DNA of 64,000 bases from Zanthoxylum bungeanum (GCA_019454045.1 SKCR01036131.1:16510-80509); one strand, 5' to 3'. Shown: positions 23,587-33,593, numbered from the stretch's first letter. Numbers and translations are program-made. The notes: generated from the letters alone by a model not told the origin.

Positions 23587-24344
23587 ATCTCCCACTTGGC
23601 TCATAGCCAATCGCTCAAGTATCTAACACCTGAACTATGTACATATCACTCAAAATTTTGCTAAGAAATAGCTTTCGTTAGCGGATCTGCAATGTTATCA
23701 TCTGATGCGATCTTCTCGATCTTCACATCGCCATGATGTATGATCTCGCGAATCAGATGAAACCGTCGAAGTACATGCTTGGATCGTTGATGAGACCGCG
23801 GTTCCTTAGCCTGTGCTATAGGCCCGTTATTGTCACAATACAAAGGTACGGGCTCAGCTGCTAACGAAACTACTCCTAATCAAATTAGGAATTTACGGAT
23901 CCAAACTGCTTCTTTTGCTGCCTCAGCTACAACAATGTATTCTGCTTCTATTGTTGAATCGGCAACCGTCTCTTACTTGGATGATTTCCAACTCACTACT
24001 CCGTTGTTCAAACAAAATATGTACCCAGATTGCGACTTACAGTTGTCATTATTGGTTTGGAAACTTGCATCGGTGTACCCAGTCGCCTCAAGTTCTCATC
24101 CTCCATAGATTAAGAAAGCATCCTTAGTTCGTCTAAGATACTTAAGGATGTTCTTTACAGTAATCGAGTGACCATCACCTGGATCGCCCAGATAGCGACT
24201 GCACATGCTTAAAGTATACGAGACATCAGGTCGAGTACATTTCATGGCATACATGATCGATCCGACTGTGGAAGCATACGGGATCCGACTCCTTACATCT
24301 CTCTCATATTTAGTTTTAGGACACATATCCTTAGATAGAGAGAT
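23587..24344 (-). pseudogene. RNase H and reverse transcriptase C-terminus of A
   Basis: The polypurine tract GCCAAGTGGGAGATTG (minus strand) lies at 23587-23602. The frames that follow carry YCDNNGPIAQAKEPRSH with SKHVLRRFHLIREI (23661-23843), part of copia RNase H, and CTRPDVSYTLSMCSRY (24096-24326) of the reverse transcriptase C-terminus. A frame break separates them. The gene is cut at 24344 by the insertion of B and continues at 31897. Confidence 0.9.
24340..24344. repeat. Left target-site duplication of B (GAGAT)
   Basis: GAGAT here and at 31892-31896 flank element B precisely, proving that B entered the reverse transcriptase of A. Confidence 0.92.
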
Positions 24345-26316
24345 TGTTGGTTTCTATAATATGTCCCAAGGAAAGATTAAGCATACATGAAATACAACAA
24401 AGAATATATATAAAAGATGAAGTATGGCGGAATCATACTTACCAAGCTCTTGTGATGAAGAAAATCAAGCCAAGATGGAAGCTCCAAGGTTGATTAGGTT
24501 CGGCCAAGGAAGACAAGAAGAGGAAAGCTCCAAACTTTGTGTATTCCTTGCTCTATGATGGTTTCCCTATCACCTCTTTGATCCCTTGAAAGTGCTAGCC
24601 TTGCATGTGAGAAGATGTTCCAAACAACAAGCCTTTCTTCAAGCTTTTGGCAACCAAAATTGAAGAAGATGAAGACCAAAACTGCATGCAGTTTTCGGTC
24701 ATGAAAAGAGAGAGAAGAGAGAATTCTTCTTAATTGATTTTGATACCAAAAATCAATTTATATTTATGCCATAATATTTATTAAATAATAATAAATCTAT
24801 GACACAAGCCATGCAAAGGCTTAGAGTGTCAAACACTCAAATTCCATGCATAACAATTGAGTGAATTATACACTATCACCATGCAATGCATTATCAATAA
24901 AATAATGCATATAATGACATGTGTCATGTGGGCCCCACACGTTTCCAAATGAAAGTGGGCCACGTGCACTCACGCGTTCGGGTTCGATATTTCCGAAATA
25001 CCGAACTTACGTCGCGACGTTATTTAAATCGAATTTAAATAAATAATCGCGCCTAGCGAAATTATTATTTACGTCGCTAACGAATTAATTCTAAATTAAC
25101 TCGTATGCCCGAATTAAAATCTAATTTTAATTTCGCGTCGAAATCGAATTTCGATTATTATATCGAATATAATAATTTTATCGATTAATTCCAAATTAAT
25201 CGTTCTCTCTCTAAATAAGGCACTTTATCCGAGATAAAGTTTCTCCGCAATTAATCCAAGATTAATTAAGTTCGAATCAAATATCATAGGTGAATCTTCA
25301 GGAAGCGACCCAAGAGATCTCCGGATATGTTGGCAGTAAATACGGTCGTCGGATAATCCGAACACGCACGTACCTCGTACTACGTTCTTACCGATTCACA
25401 AGACAAGGTTGGCTTCTAGCAAAGCGCCATGCCTACCCAATTCTCCAGAAATATTCTTATAGGAATATAAGATCTATATCAAGCGTAGTATACCGTAGTA
25501 TTGCGTACATCGATCCAGTATCGGATGATCACATGCTAGGCCTGGGGCTGGAGATGTGTCTGCCCCGTACGAAACATATATCGGACATCAAGCAGCTAGT
25601 CTCTTTAAATCAGACAATCCTGACCTAGTCATATTGTCCCGACGGTTGCAACCTTTTATAGAGTACTAGTTCTGTGTCCTGCGTGATCATCACCTCCATA
25701 TGTCTGAAGCGATACTTCCATCTTGACATCACATCCAGTACACTACGATTCTCGATAAACCCAGAAGAGGTGTACACAGAACCGGTTAGGGTCCCCAACC
25801 ACCAAAACCAAAGTTTACCGATTGTCGCAAGTACTAGCGATGTAAGTCTCAGGTTAAGACCATATACACCTACCCTGATGCGGCCTCCCATAGACACGCA
25901 GACATACTACCAATGGGATTCCGCGGGGTCTATCTAGAGCGAAGCTGTTTTCCGTACCATCGGTAAAACACAACCTCCTATCGCACTTGCATAAGTATCC
26001 AATACTTAAATATATGAGAACTATGCCGTTGTGCCCTCACAACGTGCACAAGCGCAATACTAGTCTATTCCGCATTATCGATATCCGATCTCGATAATAC
26101 TCCGACTAGGGATATTTAATGATTAAACTTGTATAGATTGATACTGTCTCATATCATCTCAATCCAGTATTAATCATATGGACTTTCGCCATTTATTAAT
26201 CAAAGTAAATATTATTACATAACGGCAAAAGGCAATTTCATTATCACATAGTTAATTTTGTACAATAATACAATATCATTTACAAACAGTGACGCTATGG
26301 GACATAATGTATAACA
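24345..26316 (-). mobile_element. 3' LTR of B (LTR family 1)
   Basis: The length is 1972 bases. It starts TGTTGGTTTCTATAAT and ends GTATAACA. Its palindrome ladder (24975-25268) is the cleanest of the set. The shared family-1 frame lies at 25625-25897 on the minus strand. Confidence 0.93.
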
Positions 26317-26330
26317 ATCTCCCACTTGGC
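26317..26330 (-). other. Polypurine tract of B
   Basis: On the minus strand it reads GCCAAGTGGGAGAT, lying between the pol stop codon and the LTR. The same tract borders the 3' LTRs of A, J and K. Confidence 0.85.
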
Positions 26331-27617
26331 CTATAGCCAGTCACTCAAGCATCTAATACCCGAACTATGTATGTGTCGTTCAAAAAATTGCTGAAGAACA
26401 GCCTTCGTCAGCGGATCTGCAATGTTGTCATCTGATGTGACCTTCTCGACCTTTACATCGCCACGATGTATAATCTCCCGAATCAGATGGTAACGTCGAA
26501 GAACATGCTTGGACCGTTGATGAGACCTTGGTTCCTTAGCCTGTGCTATAGCCCCGTTATTGTCACAATACAATGGAACGGGCTCAGCTGCTAACGGAAC
26601 TACTCCTAATCCGATTAGGAACTTTCGGATCCAAACTGCCTCCTTTGTTGCTTCAGATGCAGCGATGTACTCCGCTTCTGTTGTTGAATCGGCAACAGTA
26701 TCTTGCTTGGAAGATTTCCAGCTCACTGCTCCATTATTCAAACAAAAAATGTACCCGGATTGCGACTTGTAGTCATCCTTGTCGGTTTGGAAACTTGCAT
26801 CGGTATACCCAGATACCGCAAGTTCTCCTCCTCCATAAATTAAGAAAGCATCCTTAGTTCGTTTAAGATACTTAAGGATATTCTTAACTGCTATCCAGTG
26901 ACCTTCACCTGGATCGGCCTGATAGCGACTGCACATGCTCAAAGCATATGAGACATCAGGTCGTGTACATATCATGGCATACATGATCGATCCGACTGCC
27001 GAGGCGAATGGTATCCGACTCATGTTGTCTCTCTCTTCCTGAGTCTTAGGACACATGTCTTTAGACAGAGAGGCACCTCGTACCATTGGAACCAATCCCC
27101 TCTTGGATTGTTCCATGTTGAATCGCTTCAACACTTTATCAATGTATGTACTCTGGGAGAGTCCAAGCAGCTTTCTAGATCTATCCCGGTAGATTTTTAT
27201 TCCAAGAATAAAGGCTGCTTCTCCCAGATCTTTCATGGAGAATTTTAATGAAAGCCAAGCTTTCACCGACGTTAGCATGGGAATGTCATTGCCTATAAGC
27301 AATACGTCGTCGACATAAAGGACAATAAAAGTAAGTGCTCTCCCACTAACCTTCTTGTATACACAAGGGTCATCTGCGTTTTGCACGAAATCATATTCTT
27401 TTATGATCTCATCAAAACGCTGATTCCATGACCGTGATGCTTGCTTCAATCCATAAATGGATCGATTTAACTTACAAACCTTGTTTGCAAGTCTAGGTAC
27501 GATAAAACCGTCAGGCTGTTGCATATAAACATCCTCCAAAAGGTTTCCGTTAAGGAAAGCGGTTTTAACGTCCATTTGCCATATCTCGTAATCGAAATAT
27601 GCAGCTATTGCAAGCAT
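26331..27617 (-). CDS. Copia reverse transcriptase and RNase H (pol fragment of B)
   Basis: This 428-codon frame copies retrotransposon RNA into DNA and removes the RNA strand. Reverse transcriptase motifs are WQMDVKTAF (catalytic D16), IYGLKQASRSW (54-64) and the YVDD box at 101-104. RNase H begins near residue 268 with YTDASF (D273), then STTEAEY (311-317), YCDNNGAI (D352) and RSKHVLRRYH (H371). The stop lies next to the polypurine tract, as in intact elements. The methionine at 27617 is not a true start: the frame stays open upstream to 27701, where C interrupts it, and a matching frame resumes at 31050 (KARLVA). Homology says the protein is normally part of a gag-pol polyprotein in cytoplasmic particles. 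Confidence 0.95.
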   Translation of the reverse strand: MLAIAAYFDYEIWQMDVKTAFLNGNLLEDVYMQQPDGFIVPRLANKVCKLNRSIYGLKQASRSWNQRFDEIIKEYDFVQNADDPCVYKKVSGRALTFIVLYVDDVLLIGNDIPMLTSVKAWLSLKFSMKDLGEAAFILGIKIYRDRSRKLLGLSQSTYIDKVLKRFNMEQSKRGLVPMVRGASLSKDMCPKTQEERDNMSRIPFASAVGSIMYAMICTRPDVSYALSMCSRYQADPGEGHWIAVKNILKYLKRTKDAFLIYGGGELAVSGYTDASFQTDKDDYKSQSGYIFCLNNGAVSWKSSKQDTVADSTTEAEYIAASEATKEAVWIRKFLIGLGVVPLAAEPVPLYCDNNGAIAQAKEPRSHQRSKHVLRRYHLIREIIHRGDVKVEKVTSDDNIADPLTKAVLQQFFERHIHSSGIRCLSDWL

Positions 27618-27696
27618 TATCCGAATGGATTTAATCTTGGCAACAGGTGAGAAGGTTTCGTCATAATCAATACCATATTGTTGACGATACCCCTTC

Positions 27697-27701
27697 GCTA
27701 C
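27697..27701. repeat. Left target-site duplication of C (GCTAC)
   Basis: GCTAC here and at 31045-31049 flank C. With C and one copy left out, the pol codons on the two sides stay in register (KARLVA, then KGYRQQ), which confirms the insertion boundaries. Confidence 0.88.
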
Positions 27702-28233
27702 TAGTCCTCGAGCAAAATACAGAATAAAATAACATAATAAAATTTAACTAAGCCACTTTCGTAGGGATCATGGTTGCATTTAGCATATGCAACAAGCCTT
27801 TAAACCCCTAGGTGTCCCTAGTGGACGAGTGTAGTCTCGTGAGGGCTTACAGCAATGATACCCACAAACATTTTACAAAAGTAAAAAGTTAGTTAAAACT
27901 AATGCACACAAAAGCAAAAAGACAAGTGAAAAGAGAATAAAGAAAGAAAGAAAGTGACTAATCAGATGAAAACTCTACTCCAAGTTACTAGTTGTTTTGT
28001 TTCTTTCTAAATTACCGAATAAGTAAATTCTCCGATTATTTTTACCATTCTTCATATACAGCTAACAAAATATTAATCAAATTTTTGCCCACAACAGTCA
28101 TAAGTGCAGTTGATAAGAGAGTAATATTTTTGTCCTAAAGTTCTATCAGATTTCACACCTTTTTGTAGCAATGGAATAATTTTTTTTTTTGATTTTTCTG
28201 ATTTTTTTTTTTTTTTTCTCTATTTTTTATTTA

Positions 28234-28475
28234 TACAATACCTTCCGTCTATGTAGCGAGCTTTGGGTCGGTGGCTCCCAAACCAGTTGGCTTTAGGGCA
28301 CCAGGTGTTAAGACACCCCTACGAACTTAATTACTCAGACTTCAGATATATATATAATTTTTGCAGTATCTTCGATCCATGTAACGAGCTTTGGGCCAAT
28401 GACTCCCAAACCAGTTGGTTTTAGGGCACTAGATATTAAAATACCCTTACAGACTTAATAACTCGGATCTCGGAC
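28234..28475 (+). repeat. Two-copy direct repeat, ~128-bp period, in C
   Basis: Both copies carry CGAGCTTTGGG, CTCCCAAACCAGTTGG and TTTAGGGCA followed by ACTTAATAACTC-like sequence. They differ at about one base in six, so the duplication is old. Confidence 0.85.

Positions 28476-28486
<11 letters not shown>

Positions 28487-28519
<33 letters not shown>
28487..28519 (+). repeat. Homopolymer of 33 T
   Basis: This is a continuous T run next to the direct repeat, with shorter T runs at about 28179-28190 and 28203-28217. Its length in an assembly should be treated with care. Confidence 0.9.
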
Positions 28520-28522
<3 letters not shown>

Positions 28523-29865
28523 CCATCACTATTTAGAGATGCTTCCTCCAATTAAACTGTAGCACGGAATATTACAAACTTTTCAATTTTAGCTCATGTC
28601 CGTATGTTTCCATGTAAGTTCATAATACCTGTCAACTGAACATAAGAAGATTCATTTTAGTCAGTGTTAAGGAGAATTCACAAATTAAATAATTAAAAAG
28701 GAAATAAACAAAAATTAACTTGTTTCGAAATAAATTTGAGATACGTCTCAGGAGCGGAAATTCCTTACTCGGCTATCTTTTACCAATTCCACCTTTTTAG
28801 TCAAATTAAAAACACAAAATATGCAAAATATTTTTGTAATTTTTTGAAAATTTTTCAATTTTTTTGTATTTTTCGAAAAATTTTGGACTAAAAATAAAAA
28901 CAACATACAACTAAAAACAAGGTACTAATCAACTAAATCCCTCCCCCAAACCTAAATGAGACATTGTCCCCAATGACTTAAACAGTATAACGCAAGCGCA
29001 CGTATCGTTCAAGTAGTATAAAAATATCGATCCCACGAGGACTTAATTCCTACTGTTGTTATTAATTATTGAATCTATTTATTTACAAATATCTAATTAT
29101 AGGGAGAAGAGAATGATTGTTTGATTGATTTGGTTGATTGAAGATTTTACAAAATAAATAAAAAGATAAAAGAAAATACTAAGGAAAATAACAGATAAAA
29201 AGATATTAAGGTTGTGAATTCTTTTAATATCATTTAAAAGATGAAGTGATTATTTTAAGTTTGTGTAATAAATCAGTTTACTAACTTGGAACACTAAATT
29301 ATGTAAAAGCCTCTTCCGATGGTCAACTACAAATACCCAGTATAACCCAATTGAACCATATTCCTATGTCAACCACATTACCTGGATTCATTAAGTTTAA
29401 GTTCCAATTATGGCTACCCCCGCCCGACAGGTATATTCCTATCCTGTAAGGAAATCTATTAAAGGGTTATCTATCCTCAAGGAAGATCGTGGGTTATTAA
29501 GTCTAAGGCTGAAACCTAAAATCCCTATGTCTAGTTCATTTTAGATTTACCATATCAATCTTATTGGTGATCAGACAACAAGAAGCATTAAGCTTAAGAC
29601 TTAATAAATAAACCTGTAAATTACCCAACTATAAAATAATCTCTTATAAACCGGTGATATTAAAAGTCATCACAACCCCTAATTAACTAACACATAACTA
29701 GGACTATAAAAATAAAATAAATACATAAAATAAAATGACATAAGGTAAAATGCTGAAAAGTAAATTACAATAAAATAAAATGCTAAGGTAAAAGGAATTA
29801 CTTTTACTACTACTAATTTAGATATCTCCCATAAAATAATATATAAACTTGTGATAATATTACCA

Positions 29866-30045
29866 ACCGACCATTCTGGCGGTATCCTGATTAAGTCAAA
29901 TTAAGTCCAACCAGCCATTAAGGCGGAACCAAAAATAAATTTACCAACCGACCAGTCTGGCGGTATCCTTGATTAGTCAGGTTTAAAACAGATTAAAATT
30001 AAATTACCAACCGACCAATATAGCGGTATTCCTTATTAAGTCAAT
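29866..30045 (+). repeat. Three-copy degenerate tandem repeat in C
   Basis: The phrase TACCAACCGACC followed by GCGGTATCC and ATTAAGTCA recurs at about 29871, 29942 and 30004, with a partial unit (CCAACCAGCCATTAAGGCGG) between the first two. It is not coding. Confidence 0.8.
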
Positions 30046-30427
30046 ATTTTAAATAGTGAATATATTATTTTTAAGGGAGATTAATCTAAATAGCAATAGT
30101 AAAATAATTACCTTTCACCCTAGCTGAAAAAGTTACTTCAACATGGTGAATAGTAAAAACTGTAAAAAGTAAAAAGTGAAAATTAAATTACTATTACAAA
30201 ACGTAATTAAAATAAATTACAAAACTAAAAATTAAAAAGTAAAAAAAAATAAAAATTCTAGAGAGAGAAACTCTCTCTAGAGAGAGAAATTAAGAGAGAG
30301 AAAGGTACGTTGAATTATGAAAATTCGCGGCCTATTTATAGAATTTTTGCTCCAGCGTCGCGACGCCCAAATTGCACTAGCGTCGCGACGCTGGGTACAG
30401 TGAAAACGTGGCATGCTGAGAAGGCGA

Positions 30428-30735
30428 CACGTGGCATGGTGAGAAGGCGACACGTGGCAAGGCGGCTAAGACACAATTATTGTGATGACGTCATTGATGA
30501 CGTGGCGAAGACGTGTGTTGCAATTGTCGGCACAATAGGATTGTGACACGTGGCGACACGTGTCATGCTCTGATTGGCTGAGGCTGACGTGGCAAGTTGA
30601 CTCGGTTGACTTGCTGACGTGCTGATGATGTGGCTGATGACGAGGCGACACGTGTCAAGTCTGAGTGTCGGCAGCATATGATGTTGACACGTGGCACGGC
30701 GCACGTTAGCGGATTCGTTGTGATGGTGACACGTG
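30428..30735. promoter_or_regulatory. Cluster of seven G-box (CACGTG) motifs in C
   Basis: CACGTG starts at 30428, 30451, 30547, 30557, 30649, 30688 and 30730. Each is preceded by GA, and five continue as CACGTGGC, the form of the abscisic-acid response element bound by plant bZIP factors. TGACGTCA at about 30484-30491 and several TGACGTG words add further bZIP-type sites. That they act as an enhancer of the LTR is an inference from density alone. Confidence 0.6.
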
Positions 30736-31049
30736 GCACAGCGCATTTTAGCAAAGTCAAACTTTTCAAATTGTTGACCTGTTGACCATGGCGCATTTTA
30801 GCAGAACCGGCGCACGTTGGGCGTCGCGGCGCGCAGTGCTCCAGCGTCGCGACGCGAAGAAGACCAAAATAACCCTGTTGACGCATTTTTGTCCGGTTTT
30901 GCCCCAAATTGCCTCCAGTGCTGTCCAAACTTTATTTATCTGCAAAATAACACAAAACACATCAAAATATTCACAAAACTCAAGAAACTATACAAAATAT
31001 TAAGTTAAATGAGTGGGAAATAGTGATATAAATACCACTCATCAGCTAC

Positions 31050-31475
31050 AAGCCTAGCTTTGTACGTCTGTACGTTGCCATCCATGTCGGTCTTCTTCTT
31101 GAAGATCCATCTGCATCCAATAGGCTTTACGCCTTCTGGTGCATCAACCAGTGTCCAAACTTGGTTGGCGTACATGGAATCCATCTCGGACTTCATGGCT
31201 TCTTGCCATAAAGCGGAATCGATATTCTGCATCGCTTCCTCATACGTAGCCGGCTCATTATCCTCAATAAGATTAATATCTACATGTGGTGAGATCAGGA
31301 ACCCATACCTCTCAGGTACTGTTCTGACTCTCTCCGACCTACGCGGTCCTTGTGTATGTGAAGTTTGTGGTACAGACTCATCCCGGATGGTCTGTTCATG
31401 TTCCGTCGTTGATTCATTGCCAGGAACAGTATCACTACGATCTTCATCGAGTTCTACTTTCCTCCCACTTACCAC
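31050..31475 (-). pseudogene. Pol connection segment and reverse transcriptase start of B
   Basis: This frame has a polar linker (RRSERVRTVPERYGF) followed by the conserved copia segment ATYEEAMQNIDSALWQEAMK and GCRWIFKKKTDMDGNV, ending KARLVA. It then runs into C (the tail after KARLVA is C sequence). It belongs to the same polyprotein as 26331-27617. A one-base shift in a T/A homopolymer near 31500 separates it from the integrase frame upstream. Confidence 0.9.
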
Positions 31476-31828
31476 TGCATTTAAAAATCCTTCTCAAGAA
31501 AAAATGCTTGTAGAGCAACAATACTTTGTTCTCTTGTGGGTGATAGAAGTAATATCCTTTGGTTTCCCTAGGATATCCTACGAAAAGGCATTTATCAGAT
31601 TTGGGTTCAAGTTTGGTACCTTCCAAACGTTTAACATATGCCCAGCATCCCCAAATCTTCAGGAAAGAGAAACCTGGTTTCCTTCCTGTCCATATCTCAT
31701 ATGGAGTCTGTTCAACAGACTTCGACGGTACCTTATTCAAAATAAGTATAACACTGTTTAATGCGTATCCCCAGAAGGATATTGGTAGCTCAGTGCGACT
31801 CATCATTGACCTTACCATGTCCAACAAT
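31470..31828 (-). pseudogene. Integrase C-terminal part of B
   Basis: The frame reads LDMVRSMMSRTELPISFWGY, then PSKSVEQTPYEIWTGRKPG and KCLFVGYPRETKGYYFY, the part of copia integrase that follows the catalytic core. Its start is fused at about 31828 to 64 bases of LTR, so the core (DDE residues) is deleted. Its end is out of frame with the next segment by one base. Confidence 0.88.
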
Positions 31829-31891
31829 AATTTTGTACAATAATACAATATCATTTACAAACAGTGACGCTATGGGACATAATGTCTAACA
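31828..31891 (-). mobile_element. Residual 64 bp of the 5' LTR of B
   Basis: It is nearly identical to 26253-26316, ends TCTAACA, and is followed by GAGAT. It shows that the 5' end of B was originally here. Confidence 0.9.
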
Positions 31892-31896
31892 GAGAT

Positions 31897-32460
31897 TCCA
31901 TGTGACACCGGAAGTATCCCCCTCTTGGACTGATCCATGTTGAATCTCTTCAACAATTTGTCAATGTACGAGCTCTGGGAGACTCCAAGTAGCTTTCTAG
32001 ATCTATCCCGGTAGATCCTTATTCTTAGAATATAATCTACTTCTCCCAGGTCTTTCATGGAGAATTTTAATGAAAGCCACGCTTTCACCGATTGTAGCAT
32101 GGGAATTTCATTGCCTAAAAGCAATACATTATCAACATATAGGGCAATAAATGTCAGTGCGCTCCCACTAACCTTCTTATATACACAAGAGTCATCTTCG
32201 TTTTGAATGAAACCATATTCTTTTATGATCTCATCAAAATGTTGGTTCGAAGAACGCGATGGTTGCTTTAATCCATAAATGAATCGGTTTAACAAGTAAA
32301 CCTTATTTGCTTGTCTTGGTATGATAAAACCATCAGGTTGTTGCATATAAAAATCCTCCAAAAGGTTTCTGTTAAGGAAAGCGGTTTTGACCTTCATCTG
32401 CCATATTTCATAGTCGAAATATGCAACAATAGTAAGCATTATCCGAAAGGATTTAATCAT
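31897..32460 (-). pseudogene. Reverse transcriptase of A, inactivated
   Basis: This frame is homologous to the reverse transcriptase of B but has lost catalytic residues. The first aspartate motif reads WQMKVKTAF (K in place of D at residue 23), and the YVDD box reads YVDN (108-111). It remains open for nearly 190 codons (IYGLKQPSRS, FSMKDLGEVDYIL, YRDRSRKLLGVSQS) and stops at the insertion site of B. Active-site loss with the frame intact suggests decay by point mutation. Confidence 0.93.
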
Positions 32461-33593
32461 GGCAACAGGTGAAAAGTTTCATCATAATTGACACCATGTC
32501 GTTGACGATAACATTTCGCTACAAGCCTAGCTTTGTACGTTTGTATGTTGCCTTATATGTATGTCTTCTTCTTGAAGACATATTTACAACCAATAGGCTT
32601 AACGCCTTCTAGTGCGTCAACCAGTGTCCAAACTTGGTTGGTATACATGGAATCCATTTCGGACTTCATGGTATCCTGCCATAAAATGGAGTCGATACCT
32701 TGTATCACTTTCTCATATGTAGTCGGTTAATCTTCCTCAATAAGATTAATATCTACATGAGGTGAGATCAGAAACCCATACCTCTCAGGTTGTTTTCTGA
32801 CTCTCTCCGACCTACGCGGTTCTTGTGTATTAGAAGATTGTGGAATATTCTCATCCTTGATAGACTATTCATGTTCTGTGAGGGGGTTGGTGCCAGGAAT
32901 AGTATCACTCTGATTTTCATCGAGTTCTACTTTCCTCCTACTTACCACTGTATTCATGAATTCCTTTTTTCTAGGAAAACCGCATAGAGAGCAACAAAAG
33001 TTTTGTTCTCTTGTGGGTTGTAGAAATAATATCCTTTGGTTTCCCTAGGATAACCAATAAATAGGCACTTATTCGATTTATGTTCTATTTTGGTATTATC
33101 CAAACATTTAACGTATGTCCAGAATCTCCATATCTTCCGGAATGAGAAACCCCGATTTCTTTCCTATCCATATTTCATATGGAGTGTGTCCAACAGACTT
33201 TGACAAAACCTTATTCAAAATAATTATTGCACTGTTTAATGTGTATCCCTAGAAGGAAATTGGTAGCTCTGTGCGACTCATCATTGACCTTACCATGTCC
33301 AATAAAGTTTGGTTTCTCCGTTCGGACACACCGTTCAATTGAGGTGTTCCGGGAGGAGTCCACTATGAAAGAATACCATACTCTTTCAAGTAATGTTGAA
33401 ACTCATTGCTTAAGTATTCTCCACCGTGGTCCAACTACAATGTCTTAATACTTTTGCCCGTCTGTTTTTCTACTTCGTGTCGAAACTCTTTGAATTTCTA
33501 AAAAGTTTCCGACTTGTGTTTCATAAGATACACATAACTAAAACACGATGCATCATCCATAAAGGTTACGAAGTATTCATATCCACCTCTAGC
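32461..33593 (-). pseudogene. Pol connection and integrase remnant of A
   Basis: The stretch at 32521-32990 parallels 31050-31500 of B, and 33000-33590 parallels integrase, but stops and frame shifts occur throughout. Recognisable islands include the region matching KCLFVGYP (about 33040) and the segment corresponding to the integrase core around 33330-33500. No frame exceeds 80 codons on the coding strand. Confidence 0.8.

Larger units (their letters stand above)
27702..31044 (-). mobile_element. Non-coding LTR-type insertion C (probably Ty3/gypsy solo LTR or derivative)
   Basis: It is 3343 bases long with a 5-bp duplication. Read on the minus strand it starts TGATGAGTGGTATTTATATC, a start I know from long LTRs of Tat-type plant gypsy elements. 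It ends ...TTTGCTCGAGGACTA, not in the usual CA. Inside are a CG-rich block with repeated GACACGTGGC (30310-30860), a GTTTGGGGGAGG-type purine tract near 28945, homopolymer T runs (plus strand), and two small tandem repeats. No protein domain is visible. It may be one long solo LTR or a non-autonomous element; a partner LTR would decide. Confidence 0.75.
24345..31891 (-). mobile_element. Ty1/copia retrotransposon B inside A, 5' half deleted
   Basis: B has a complete 3' LTR (24345-26316), polypurine tract, RNase H, reverse transcriptase and integrase C-terminal part. It then has a deletion that removed the integrase core, protease, gag, leader, primer-binding site and most of the 5' LTR. Only the last ~64 bases of the 5' LTR (31828-31891) remain, but they end at the correct duplication GAGAT. 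C is inserted in its pol. B has the best preserved coding sequence in the window. Confidence 0.93.

Noticed and set aside
26560..26857. Plus-strand frames such as MSQYNGTGSAANG (also at 23830, 61124 and 63747)
   Set aside because: They recur because they lie opposite the conserved RNase H segment; the minus strand carries the real coding sequence.
30310..30546. Frames in the CG-rich block of C (both strands, up to 121 codons)
   Set aside because: They overlap on both strands and in several frames, consist of repeated GACACGTGGC-type units, and read as low-complexity Arg/Thr/His-rich peptides.
31060..31761. 233-codon plus-strand frame, among the longest in the window
   Set aside because: It is the antisense shadow of the pol connection and integrase of B, which show clear copia motifs on the minus strand.
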